DNA of 64,000 bases from Nemertoderma westbladi. Taxonomy: Eukaryota > Xenacoelomorpha > Nemertodermatida > Nemertodermatidae. Of this stretch, positions 54,324-64,000 are shown one piece after another. The stretch lies in NCBI GenBank assembly GCA_032718475.1, contig JAUCBJ010001692.1, forward strand, positions 1-64,000, read 5' to 3'. The notes below the pieces were generated by a model. It did no database searches and was not told the DNA's origin. It saw only the letters and a list, made by a program, of their open reading frames with translations. Each line of letters begins with the position of its first letter. The first letter of the stretch is position 1. The translations under genes were made by a program, and so were the position numbers.

Positions 54324-55130
54324 CTTGCTGTTGGCGTGTCATCGTCACAGCTAATCTCATTGATGTTAGAGTCTAGTTTTTAACTGTGACGGGATCCCCT
54401 AGTTGGCGAGGGAATCCCGACCGGTTTTTGTCGTGGTTTTGATATGCGTCGCCGTGTGCTACTGTGACTGAAGGCTTTGGGGCTGAAAGGCCGGTAGAAT
54501 AAATGAGTTAATAGCTGAATATTGATCTTGATATAATGTCCAATGTATAACTGTATAACTACCGGTAATACAGCACAATAATAGCAGTAATGGCGATGGT
54601 TGAAAACCGCCTGACTTCAGCACTCTACATAGCTAACTTAAGGCATAATTAATATGGGTAACGGTTATATTATTATTACACACAGTATACTCCTAGCTAC
54701 TTTGGCCTAGCCAATGAATGCGCGCTTAATTGATTGTAATTCGTCCCACCATTGGGTGATCTATCTATCCTGGGCCAATATGCTAGCTTCTGCCCTGAGA
54801 TGAGCTGGCATATCTCCCTGTGGCTGGCAATGTGTATTGCCCCGGTATGTCGGTATGTGATATTATATTGCTAATATCACATAGCTGAACATAATTGGTA
54901 AATCGTGACTTTCCCTATTTTCCGCTGGGTGGTGCAGCGAATTGGATCCGCTAACATCCTTGAACCATTCCATTTATGTCAACAGCTTCTTTATTCATAT
55001 TAATCATTCATGATGCCCTACATGTATAGTCATCCTTTAATGTAACACAAGAGACCCATCATACTCCAGAAATAGTATATTTAAACTGGAATAAAAGCTG
55101 TGTTGTTTCTGTTATAAAAAAAATGCTGTA
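54324..55130. other. Probable leader of third BEL copy and unique DNA
   Basis: GGGATCCC...GGGAATCCCG inverted words lie at 54,391-54,420. GGGTGGTGCAGCGAATTGGA near 54,927 resembles GGGGTGGTGAGCGGAATTGA at 59,699, next to the fourth BEL gag fragment, so both may be BEL-related noncoding DNA. No LTR boundary could be fixed. Confidence 0.4.
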
Positions 55131-55133
55131 AAA

Positions 55134-56640
55134 TCGCAAAGCATTTTCACAAGTCGTCAAAGGATTCCAGTGAATTCCAAAATGTATTAAGGAAAATGGA
55201 TTGAAGGTGTACGAATTTATTCGGGATATTGAAACACGGTGGAATAGCGCATATAATATGATTCAGCGACAACTCACTCTTCATGATGGTTATACGAAAT
55301 GACTATCAACGACAAAATCTGAGTTTGATGTTGTTCTCACTGGGCATGAGTGAGTATATGTTGTTGGATAAATTAGCTGGTAAGTTAAACTTGACACTTT
55401 CGTATTTCGTAGGTCTTCGCGCAGGACTAAGTAAGTAAGCTTAGCATATGGGTACCACTATTTCAACTCTTACATATTCGCCCTCTTGCGGGAGACTGGA
55501 GAACTGCTGAGAACTTCCACTTAAATTTTTATTTCAGATTTGGGGGGGGGGGGGGGGGTGGGGGGGGGGGTCATAAAGTATGTCACACAAATTTTCCCGA
55601 TTTTTGACCCCCCCCCCCACCCGCTCTGTCACAAAGTATCACGCAAGCTCGCACCACCCCCCCCTCACCCTCCCAGTGCGTGAAATACTTTATGAACGCC
55701 TCCATTTCGACAGACTACTGTATTAAGTTTGGTTTAATTTCATCAAATTTAGATAAATTCATTAGAAATTCAAACAAAAACATTCAAACATTAGGCAACA
55801 GACAGACTGACCGACAACAGTTGTTACAGCAGTACACATACTGTATGCTAAGCTCGCTTACTTTTTCGCTCGCCCCACATAGCCTTTCAGACTCAAACAG
55901 AGTTTATGTTCTAGAATAGTATATAATATTTATATTTTGTACTAGGACTCTAGGTTGTTGCCATAGTAAGAATTACAGAAAAAATATACAGAAAATTCTG
56001 ATAATTTTGATATTATTATTCCTTTCAGAAATTCTTAAACCAGTGAAGGAGATGTCGGAGGCACTGAGTCACAACAATGCCACATTAGCAGACGAATATG
56101 TGCTCAGTAAGGCACTGATACAAACCTTATCAAACTATAATGATCGCACATTTGTAGTTTTAATGACAAATTCCATTCTTTCTTCAATCACTCGACGATT
56201 TGGCGAGCTGAACAAGAAAAAACTAGTTCTTGTTACCACGTTATTGGACCCGCGTCGTAAATTAAAATGGTTTGCAGATGACGACACCAAAAAGAAAGCA
56301 ACGGACGCAGCTCGGGAATATATACAGTATGTGAACTTATTACTACATGTGCGCCTGATAGTTTGCGTATGAGCGGTAAACGCGTTCACGTTAACGATAA
56401 GAGCGACGAACCTCCTATAAAAATAATACGCGTTGGGGATTCGCAACGAGGTAGTCTCCAAGATATCGTCGATGAACTGGACGACAGTGACACTGACAAG
56501 GTAGTTATTACTTCCGGGCCAGATGCAGACACAACTTCAGCTATAGTCGAATTAGACACGTATTTATCTGATAAACGAGTGGATTGGTTAATTACTGATA
56601 TTTCAAAGTGGTGGCTTCAAAATAAGTCTTTAATAATATA
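55134..56640 (+). pseudogene. hAT transposase pseudogene
   Basis: Segment 1 (55,134-55,305) reads HFHKSSKDSSEFQNVLRK, then after a one-base shift YEFIRDIETRWNSAYNMIQR, matching the T-R-W-N-S region of hAT/ZBED transposases, and ends in TGA. A 700-bp noncoding stretch with G/C runs follows. Segment 2 starts after TTCCTTTCAG at 56,029: ILKPVKEMSEALSHNN, then SSITRRFGELNKKK and TLLDPRRKLKWFADDDTKKK (the L-D-P-R region). Segment 3 (56,363-56,640) has ELDTYLSDKRVDWLITDISK and WWLQNKS, the start of the C-terminal dimerisation domain, then stops. The N-terminal BED finger and the end of the dimerisation domain are missing. The transposase cut-and-paste function is lost. Confidence 0.82.
55540..55690. 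repeat. G-run/C-run foldback with CATAAAGTAT words
   Basis: A 28-base G-rich run (55,543-55,570) faces C runs at 55,609-55,618 and 55,657-55,664. TCATAAAGTATGTCAC, GTCACAAAGTATCACG and GTGAAATACTTTATGA form inverted words around them. It is a MITE-like foldback lying in the gap of the hAT pseudogene. Confidence 0.65.
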
Positions 56641-56894
56641 AGTGCTTTATGATGCTTTAAGTGCTTTACAAAATAAGTGCTTTATGAACTGTCGCGAATG
56701 CCTACCAACGCGTGCTCCATAACATATCATATATTCTTGATTTCCATCACCTATACATCTAATTATTATTAGTAATTAAAAGTTTCAATTCGGTTTGTCT
56801 TTCCGTTATCTGGTTATTCAGTTATTGCATTATTAATAAATAAATGTTTTAAAATATATCTTACGATTACGAAATATGGTTAATAATTAAAACT

Positions 56895-57440
56895 TGTCGC
56901 TAACATTCTCGCTATGGGGGTTTTAAGGAGTGCTGGTTACATTTCTGATGTCAGTTTTCACGTTTACATAAATATAGTCTGTCTGTCTGTCGGTCATTCT
57001 GTCAGTCAGTCTGTCAAAACATAAAAGAGAATTCAAATTAACTAACATTCTCGCTATGGGGGTTTTAAGGGGTGCTGATTTCATTTCTGATGTCAGTTTT
57101 CAGGTTTACATAAATCTAGTCTGTCTGTTTGTCGGTCTTTCTGTCAGTCAGTCAGTCATTCAAAACTTAAAAAAGAATACAAACTAACTAACATTCTCGT
57201 TATGGGGGTTTTAAGGAGTGCTGATTACATTTCTGATGTCAGTTTTCACGTTTACATAAATCTAGTCTGTCTGTCTGTCGGTCTTTCTGTCAGTCAGTCT
57301 GTGAAAACTTAAGAAAGTATACTAACTAACCAACATTCTTGCTATGGGGGTTTTAAGGGTTGCTGATTTCATTTCTGATGTCAGTTTACACGTTTACATA
57401 AATCTAGTCTGTCTGTCTGTCGGTCTCTCTGTCAGTCTGA
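56895..57440 (+). repeat. 142-146-bp minisatellite, four units
   Basis: Units start at 56,901, 57,043, 57,189 and 57,331. Each has AACATTCTCGCTATGGGGGT, a GATGTCAGTTTTCACGTTTA block and a GTCTGTCTGTCGGTC/GTCAGTCAGTC simple-repeat tail. Confidence 0.92.
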
Positions 57441-57615
57441 ACTACTGTACTGTGGTTGGCATTACGCCATATACCTAACACTAATAATACAGTCTACAAT
57501 ACAGCCTATCTACAGTACAGAATGGATTTTTTGCCATGAAGATCAATAAATGTCATTAATACTATCAACCAGTATACCTACTCCAAGAGTCTTCCAATAA
57601 AACATGTATTCCAGC

Positions 57616-57670
57616 ATGACGTCCACTGCACGTCTTCGTGCTGTCCATGGTGACGTGCAGTGGACGTCAT
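57616..57670. repeat. Perfect 19-bp inverted repeat hairpin
   Basis: ATGACGTCCACTGCACGTC at 57,616-57,634 is perfectly inverted at 57,652-57,670 around a 17-base loop. It is GC-rich in an AT-rich setting and contains nested GACGTC and GTGCAC-like palindromic parts. Confidence 0.9.
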
Positions 57671-57776
57671 TGGCTCTAAGGGGTTAAGCAACACGGTCCC
57701 TACTTTGCCCTGTCGACACCCCAGCCATTTTTCACCAACCCTTTTTTAGAGTTTTTTAATTTTTTTGGTATTGGTC

Positions 57777-57998
57777 AAAGTTCTACAACATTAGTAGATG
57801 TTTTTTTATGATAGCTAGTGTTTTTTTGCTAGCTAGTATTTTTTGAAATTATAAAAAATGTGAAAGTCCATGATATTTCAGGTTAAACTGTTGAATAATA
57901 TATTAATGACCAAAATAATTTCCAAAAATTACTAGCTAGTAAAAAATACTAGCTATATACCATAAAAAATCTACTAAGGTTCTAGAACATTCACTAAT
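57777..57998. mobile_element. GTTCTAGAAC-type foldback MITE
   Basis: GTTCTACAACATTAGTAGAT with GATAGCTAGTGTTTTTTT at the left is mirrored by AGCTATATACCATAAAAAAT and CTACTAAGGTTCTAGAACAT at the right. It is the compact relative of the sequences bounding 7,607-10,160 and of fragments near 12,210-12,380. Confidence 0.75.
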
Positions 57999-58332
57999 AT
58001 TTAAAAGCATTCAAAATCACAAAAAAAATAAAGGTTAAAAAACTCATTCGGGACCCTTTTGCTTGCTTAAGGAGTCAAAATTGTAGAACAAATTCCCGAA
58101 GTTTGCGACGTTTGCGAAATTCGCGAAGAATCCGTCAGTTTCTGTGCCCTAATGGGTTCGTGCCGAAACAATCAAATCTTACACACTTAACACACACGAA
58201 CTAATTCAATGTGTGTATTAGTATGCCTGAATAATTAAATAGAAATTAAATTAATGAACGCTATTTCAACATGAAATCTACGGAATCAATACACAACACA
58301 CGCACACCACTGTATTTAAAAATTTATATAGA

Positions 58333-58388
58333 GTGCAACCATGGAATACAAAATATACATATGTATATTTAGTATTCCATGGTGCAAC
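58333..58388. repeat. Near-perfect loop-free palindrome
   Basis: Two 28-bp arms meet at ACATATGT with no loop. CCATGGAATAC then AAATATACAT is mirrored with one mismatch; the outer five bases are partly mirrored. It is an extruding-cruciform candidate. Confidence 0.88.
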
Positions 58389-58619
58389 TTATATTTGGCT
58401 ACCTTTTAGGCCTAATGGGTGACTAATTTAATTATTCACCCCTATATATTTGTAGCCTTTTTAATTTGTTCCTCTAATTGAATCAAACATTAAACTAAAA
58501 TATATGTCACAATATTGGTCTGTCGGTAGCTGGTCAATGAATCTCTCATAAATTTGTTAATTAGTCGCTGCTCAATCATTGAACATTTGAACATGTGCTG
58601 CTCGAAGACCCCACAACGT

Positions 58620-58848
58620 GTATTCCTATACTGCTTACCTACCATGTTGTTATGTACTCCTATACTGCTTACCTACCATGTTGTTATGTATTCCTATACT
58701 GCTTACCTACCGTGTTGTTATGTATTCCTATACTGCTTACCTACCGTGTTGTTATGTATTCCTATACTGCTTACCTACCATGTTGTTATGTATTCCTATA
58801 CTGCTTACCTACCGTGTTGTTATGTATTCCTATACTGGTGCTATTATG
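58620..58848 (+). repeat. 34-bp tandem repeat, ~6.7 units
   Basis: Unit TATTCCTATACTGCTTACCT followed by ACCATGTTGTTATG, starting at 58,621, 58,655, 58,689, 58,723, 58,757, 58,791 and partly 58,825. Copies alternate ACCATG and ACCGTG. The length is not a multiple of three, so all three frames stay open; the resulting Tyr/Cys/Leu-rich peptides are not taken as genes. Confidence 0.95.
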
Positions 58849-59083
58849 TTGCTTGCATTGTTGCTATTACCAAATCAATTATTGAACTTTCTGACATTTT
58901 GATATAAACTTATTGTTTTCATTATTTAATTGGAAAGGGGTATTTGGGCTGGAACATTCTTCGAACCAGATAACAAAAAAATGCCGAATGGAACAGATGC
59001 GAAAAGGAAATAATTAGGCCTACTGCCTTATATCGCCTTGGCAATCTACTAGACCTACCCAGCCTTCCGGTACCTGCCAAACT

Positions 59084-59572
59084 ATGTCACTGCCTGGATC
59101 CCGTACTCGGAATTGTGGGGGTAAGCCAGCCATTGGTGATGATAATGAGATTCGACGTCGAATTGAATTTCTGAAGAGAAACCGTACTACTGAGCGAACA
59201 AAGGCCCAAAAGTTAATAACAGATATTAAGGATCTCTGGGATCAAAGCGAGGAGGATATCGATGCTGATGAACTGGCTTACAATATTGAGGTTGCTGAGC
59301 AATACCATAAAAACTTAAATACTATTGACTATGAATTAATAGACTTCCTCCTATGACTGTGACCTCCATAAGGCTATTTTCAAATCAACCTGTGTGTTAA
59401 ATCGTGTGGAACGAGCAGAACAACACCCCCACTCTACAACCAGTGAGAAATCCCAAAGTGATTCTGGTGGAGGAGCAGGAACCAAATGTTTACCAAAAAT
59501 ATCTGTACCAACTTTTGATGGTGACTTCTTGCTTTGGCGCCCATTCTGGGACTCTCTCCAGGAGGTTTAACC
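59084..59572 (+). pseudogene. gag: Fourth BEL/Pao gag N-terminal fragment
   Basis: ATG at 59,084 opens a 90-codon frame (MSLPGSRTRNCGGK, then RRRIEFLKRNRTTERTKAQK, coiled-coil-like). It stops at 59,356. A shifted frame then reads CLPKISVPTFDGDFLLWRPF and WDSLQE at 59,490-59,570. P-T-F-D-G-D-F-x-x-W-x-x-F-W-D-S is the signature of the DUF1759 gag domain of Pao/BEL elements. Similarity to the other gags here is low, so this is a different BEL lineage. Everything after WDSLQE is missing. Confidence 0.8.
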
Positions 59573-59990
59573 TCTGACCTCCCTTTGTGTGGCTGTTTGG
59601 GGTTTGTTGTCCCCGTTATTGGTTGTGTGATACGAGGTTAATGGTGATTAACCTCGTATCCCCAATATTGCTAAAAGGGGCGCCGTTTCCCAACTTTATG
59701 GGGTGGTGAGCGGAATTGAATCCGCTCACATTTATTTTATTATAAATTATATTTATTTTTATTTATTATTTATTATATTTTTATAGTATAAATTTAGGCC
59801 CCCTATAATATCTACGTAGGCAAAAAATGAACAAAACAAGTAACCAGCACTTTTCGGTTTGAACAGAACCTTTTTAATTCACTTAAACGATGCTAGAAAT
59901 TCGCATTTATAGGTTTTATGGGTTGCTGATTCTAATGGAATACATTTCTAATTTACCAGATCATTGCTACACGTATTTTTTGGTGCATTA
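59573..59990. repeat. Noncoding with 14-bp-stem hairpin
   Basis: GATACGAGGTTAAT (59,629-59,642) and ATTAACCTCGTATC (59,647-59,660) form a perfect stem with a 4-base loop. The GAGGTTTAACCTC and GAGGTTAA words around it suggest a MITE end or an LTR fragment joined to the gag relic. AT-rich DNA follows. Confidence 0.6.
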
Positions 59991-59994
59991 GGGC

Positions 59995-60262
59995 AAATTT
60001 TGGTGCTAGCACCAAATTTCGTACCCATCATTAAAAATTACAAGTTTGAGATGTCCAATGCTGTTTTTATGGATTTCATCGGATTCAGGACCCTCATAAA
60101 CCCGTATAACGCAAGAAACAAGATGATACTATCTATTGATCAATTTACTTACTTTCAAAATTTTGGTGCTGGCACAATAATTTTCATACACCGACGAAAA
60201 ATACAAGTTTGAAAACTCTTATGCAATTTTTACTTATTCCATTGAACTCAGAACCCTCAAAT
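59995..60262 (+). repeat. Diverged tandem duplication, ~163 bp
   Basis: AATTTTGGTGCTAGCACCAA at 59,995 and AATTTTGGTGCTGGCACAAT at about 60,158 begin two copies sharing ACAAGTTTGA and CTCAAATAA-like ends. No coding evidence. Confidence 0.65.
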
Positions 60263-60684
60263 AATATATAGGAATAAATAGTAAATAAATATATAGATTA
60301 ATATATAATGATTAGGTTAGTGTTATGACGTGTTAATAGGTTAATGAATAGTGTTAAGTAGGGTTTACCGGTGACCGGTACACATTTTTAATATTCAAGT
60401 AGACTACTACCAATTATCACTGTTAGTGTTATTTAAAATCTAATCTGTAGGTGTTACTGTAATCAATACAGATTGGAATGCAGTATTGCTGCTGGAAATA
60501 CTGCTAGAAACAGCATTTTATCAATTTTCATAATCATGAATTAAATTAATTATAGTGTCAAAAGACGCGCAAGACACACTGCTTTCAATTGATATAAGCC
60601 GCGTGTGAAATAATTGAGATTAAATGTGTATTTGAATCGATCGAAAATCACCCTCCATAGAAAACAATATAAGAAATTATCGGA

Positions 60685-61728
60685 GCACTGCGTAATGATG
60701 TCAAAACTAGAGGATGGTTGGTTGCGGTTGTAGGTGGGGTGGGAGTTGTTATGTTACTGGCGGTCGTGATAGTAACATCGATTTATTTATTTCATCCAAA
60801 AGTTTACAGCTAAGAATTACGGATTGCATAAAACTAAACTGACAAGGAACAAAAGAAACAAGGAATTAGATATGATTTCAACATTCTCGTGGGTGATGTT
60901 ACTGATGATAGATTCATGGATGGGAAAAAATAGTTGAATGTCATCCGATACTAAATGGAAGTAAACTGGATAAAAAAAAAGGATCAGAAAAGTAAAAAGG
61001 ATCAAACTGAAAGAAATAGAAAGTTGGATGAAAGTATTTGTGATCTAATGGAAATAAATATAACTTTAGTAAATAGGATGTCGCGGCTTCACCCTGAAAT
61101 TATTTGTTTAAATACTAAAGTAAACACATCCGCCTATGTTAGCCATATTAATTGGGTAAATTGTGTCATTAGCTGTGACTACACAATCGCTGGTGGTCCC
61201 TGGATAGTCATACAGAGATGGGTAGATGCATCATAAGTCTTCTATCGTAATTGGGACAGTTATGTCAGTTATTGGGACAGTCGGTTTGGTAACGTAGAAA
61301 GTAATTTTTGGTTGGGTCTAGAACAGATACACAAACTCACCAATGCTGGAGTTGTTTTGAGGATCGAGATCTGGTACCAAGGAGAACACAAGTACGCGGA
61401 GTACCGAAACTTCAAGATTGGCGATTATAATGATAAATACATGCTATGTATATATATGACTACAGCGGCACAACGGGCGATTCAATCAATACTACCAGAT
61501 TCTATATCTGAGTATTATTTGGGTGTCTAAGAAACCCCCCGGAAAGTCAATCACAATGTCCGTTTCTCAACTTACGACCGAGACAACGATGACTCTCCTT
61601 CCTCAAATCAAGCCGTCAACCACAAAGGGGTTTGGTGGTTTATGGTGGAACACTCCATGTCCAATATAAATGGCGTCTACGGGGGAAAGGGTGATGAAGG
61701 TCCAAATTGGGAGACTTTCATTGGATAA
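60685..61728 (+). pseudogene. Type II membrane fibrinogen-domain protein, decayed
   Basis: All recognisable parts share one frame. ALRNDVKTRGW precedes a hydrophobic segment WLVAVVGGVGVVMLLAVVIV (60,715-60,774), a type II signal anchor. After a decayed stretch, ATG 60,955 opens a basic, coiled-coil-like stalk (RNRKLDESICDLMEINITLV). The fibrinogen-related domain begins GGPWIVIQRWVDAS, is cut by TAA at 61,234, and resumes VFYRNWDSYVSYWDSRFGNV, FWLGLEQIHKLTNAGVVLRI and EYRNFKIGDYNDKYML. A second TAA lies at 61,528, followed by VRFSTYDRDNDDSPSSNQAV, GVWWFMVEHSMSNINGVYGG and NWETFIG-stop at 61,726-61,728. The usual disulphide Cys pairs are missing (NQA and VEH replace NCA and NCH). Such proteins act as lectin-like surface receptors (FIBCD1 type). 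It is broken by at least four stops in the frame. Confidence 0.75.
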
Positions 61729-63017
61729 AATAGAGATGAAGATTAGAGTTCAATGAATTTATAATCTTTGTATAATTCGGAACTTATTCAGAATTTCATT
61801 ATGAGTAAACATAAATTAACATAAAGATTAAATATATGATATAACAAGATAATTAATTCTATATTTAGAACCTTTATGTCAATATTGTGTATCAACAACT
61901 GGTTCATTATTAATTATATTGAATCTGCTTTAAATTTACTTTCTGAAAACAAAATACAACAAATCACATAGTTTACGTCCATGATAAATCCTATGTGGTT
62001 GCTATGGAGACACGGTCGGTAACCAATACCTAGGGACGCTAATGCTAAAAATAATGCCCTAATGACCCATAATGACCCAATGATCTAATGCGAAAATTGC
62101 AGATATGGAGATGTACAATTAATAGTTCGAATTTGTTTAAAATATTATGAAGGTAGCCCGTCACTGGTTCAAATTGGAAACATTTAAATCTACAATTGAA
62201 AAATTATTGTTCTGACCATTAGGCGTCATAAAACTATGTACGAAAATTTACTTAGTAAAAAATAATTAGTAATTAATAGAGTAATAATTAAGGGTAGCAT
62301 TAGTCAGTGTGGTGCTGGTCAGTAGGGGAGATGGGTAGCCAATATAGAACCTTACTAATGTCATTTCAGTGTATTATAAAGTTCTATAAGAGTTATAATT
62401 CATAACAATAATACAATATATTTGCAATATACTGCCTCAAGAGGATGCCTAAAGGCATATGAAATATATTGCATTATTATTGTTGTTATGAATTATACTC
62501 TTATATAATTTAATAATAATACACTCAAATTATATTTAAAATTACAACTTTTGTTATTAAAATTTGGATTATAATCGTGTTTCTTACTAATGCACCACAT
62601 CACATTTTCGGTGGTAGTTTTTTCCTCATACTACAGCTACTATGGTGCTGCCCTTCCAATGCAGCAATAAAATTTACTCTTGATTGCTCTAAACAAACAG
62701 TAAAATATTTTAAGTTATAGTATTATTTATTTATTAATTTATAAATTATTATTTATTTATATTAATTTATTTATTTTAGTACATTATTTTATGGTGCCTT
62801 TTGTTTCAGAACAATAAATTATCTCTATTAACCCTATCCGGCCCGGGCTACAATTAAACGAATAAAAGACAACAATGTAACTTATTCCCTCAACTACAGT
62901 AATTAATAAATATTCCGCCATTAGTACGAAATTTTCCGTGATATTGGTAGACATTCTATGAGTTAATGTACTACACTGATACAAATTTCTCGATAAATGA
63001 CTCCAGGCATATTTTTT
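61729..63017. other. AT-rich intergenic with foldback
   Basis: No gene is seen. A foldback at about 62,383-62,510 has AGAGTTATAATTCATAACAA mirrored by TTGTTATGAATTATACTCTT around a 40-base centre containing GCCTAAAGGC. 62,690-62,790 is a TTTATTTA-type simple repeat. Confidence 0.6.
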
Positions 63018-63029
63018 TAAATTTTTTAT

Positions 63030-63235
63030 GTGAATCATTTTTAGAAGAGGGGGTACATTATGCTGTTCTAAATCTCAAAAAGGGGAAAGCTTATGGGGAT
63101 GATATTAGAAGAATGTTTAAAAGAAGGGCCACATGTATTAACGCCATATATAACGCGGCACTTTTGATTGGATACTTCCCGAAAGCCTGGACTACTGGTA
63201 TTATAGTACCTTTGTACAAGAGAGTGAATAAGATG
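63030..63235 (+). pseudogene. LINE reverse transcriptase fragment
   Basis: EEGVHYAVLNLKKGKAYGDD is followed by AIYNAALLIGYFPKAWTTGI and IVPLYKR. K-x-G-K-A-x-G-x-D, then the I-x-N-x-x-x-x-x-G-x-F-P-x-x-W segment and I-x-P-L-x-K, is the N-terminal RT region of Jockey/CR1/RTE-like LINEs. Only ~65 codons remain, so it is truncated at both ends. The frame after 63,235 is unrelated. Confidence 0.75.
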
Positions 63236-63299
63236 ACTTCCGTCGTTTGTGGTGAGAATATTGAAAGTTCCCTTTCCGATTCCTGCGTGTTCTGCTAGC

Positions 63300-64000
63300 T
63301 CAATATCGACCTCCCTTCCAACTAGATCACTGGTTTCGTTCAGGGAACCTTTTTAACAGTCGAAGTTAGATCTGTGCAAGGATATGTAGTTAGACCCTAG
63401 AGTTAGTGTCGTGAATAATAATGTTTGGTTTGACTTACAATGTTATTATTTGCTCTGATTTCTACAAGTCTAATAATTACTACCTCACCAATAATGTGAG
63501 TTATTGCAGCAAGTAAGTTGCGAATAACATATACACCAATAATACACAATAATAGTAATATAAAGATATAAGTAATAGAAAGAGATTACATTTAATGTAG
63601 AAGTACACTCAAGAATGAAATCCTACACTAAATATTGTCATGTTAAATACACCAATATATTACCAATATCAACTAAACATCTGGCCGCTCTAATATTAGC
63701 ACTTCAATCAAGGCCCTTGTATGTAAACTCCAATCTCTGATACTCCCAACCAACTCCCAAACAATATTGTCTCCCTTTGTTCTGCACAACAATGATTCCC
63801 GTATACATTTTATACACTCCTATTGTAATACAACCACCTCGTATAATTATTGCACCTTTTGGCTTCCACTAAAAGGCAGTGTTTAATGGGTTTGGCTATT
63901 TATTGCTTCCTCCCTCTTTCTTTGTTCATCACTCTAACACACTTAGTCATACCGCACTATAACTCAATTTGTTAGCAATATTACATCCACTGTTGCTACT
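63300..64000. other. Intergenic, nothing recognised
   Basis: AT-rich DNA without coding signal or clear repeat. The last ~250 bp are pyrimidine-rich (CTCCC, CACTC words). Confidence 0.5.

Noticed and set aside
58554-58907. Multi-pass membrane-like Tyr/Cys/Leu protein
   Set aside because: Three overlapping frames read the same 34-bp minisatellite; hydrophobicity is a by-product of the repeat.
60955-61530. Alternative genetic code or TAA readthrough in the fibrinogen-domain frame
   Set aside because: Other frames in the window end normally at TAA, further stops occur in the stalk, and key cysteines are lost, so decay is simpler.

Overview
The window is animal nuclear DNA, very rich in mobile elements. 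Evidence: a spliceosomal EFTUD2-like coding fragment, a degraded membrane fibrinogen-domain gene, BEL/Pao LTR retrotransposons, CR1/L2-type and RLE-type LINEs, hAT and Tc1/mariner-type elements, many foldback MITEs, minisatellites and long G or C homopolymers. A marine invertebrate is a reasonable guess; I cannot name the taxon. No bacterial gene organisation, CRISPR array or rRNA gene is visible.

Layout. 1-0.3 kb: EFTUD2-like pseudogene, minus strand. 2.2-4.2 kb: the only long intact host-like ORF (671 aa). It has a helical N-terminus, a Met-Gln-rich tandem repeat and three cold-shock-domain-like units. 4.3-12.2 kb: LINE 3' fragments, two GGACAATTCGGTCCC arrays, MITEs and minisatellites. 12.2-48.5 kb: one nested stack. 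A TIR element (ends near 12,244 and 48,471) holds an RLE-type non-LTR retrotransposon (12.9-17.57 kb, minus), itself split by a CR1-like LINE (13,473-16,250, plus). Its right part holds a minus-strand BEL/Pao element (17,669-48,100, TSD AGTAT). That element's 3' LTR was hit by a plus-strand relative (18,551-31,204, TSD GTATG), and its 5' LTR by a Tc1/mariner-type element (45,929-47,963, TA target) that carries a palindromic MITE. 50.4-54.4 kb: a solo LTR (TSD TGATA), a partial LTR and a diverged third BEL copy. 55-64 kb: hAT pseudogene, minisatellites, hairpins, a fourth BEL gag fragment, the fibrinogen-domain pseudogene and a LINE RT fragment.

The BEL elements carry gag, protease, RT, RNase H and integrase regions, none with an intact frame. 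They also carry extra 3' ORFs of unknown family: a ~456-aa protein (A) and a CCHC-zinc-knuckle protein with a basic tail (B). Recognisable A and B segments occur in a diverged third copy, which suggests a real accessory module. The two host-side points of interest are the triple cold-shock-like protein and the type II membrane fibrinogen-domain pseudogene. Statements about protein families rest on motif recognition by eye, without database searches.
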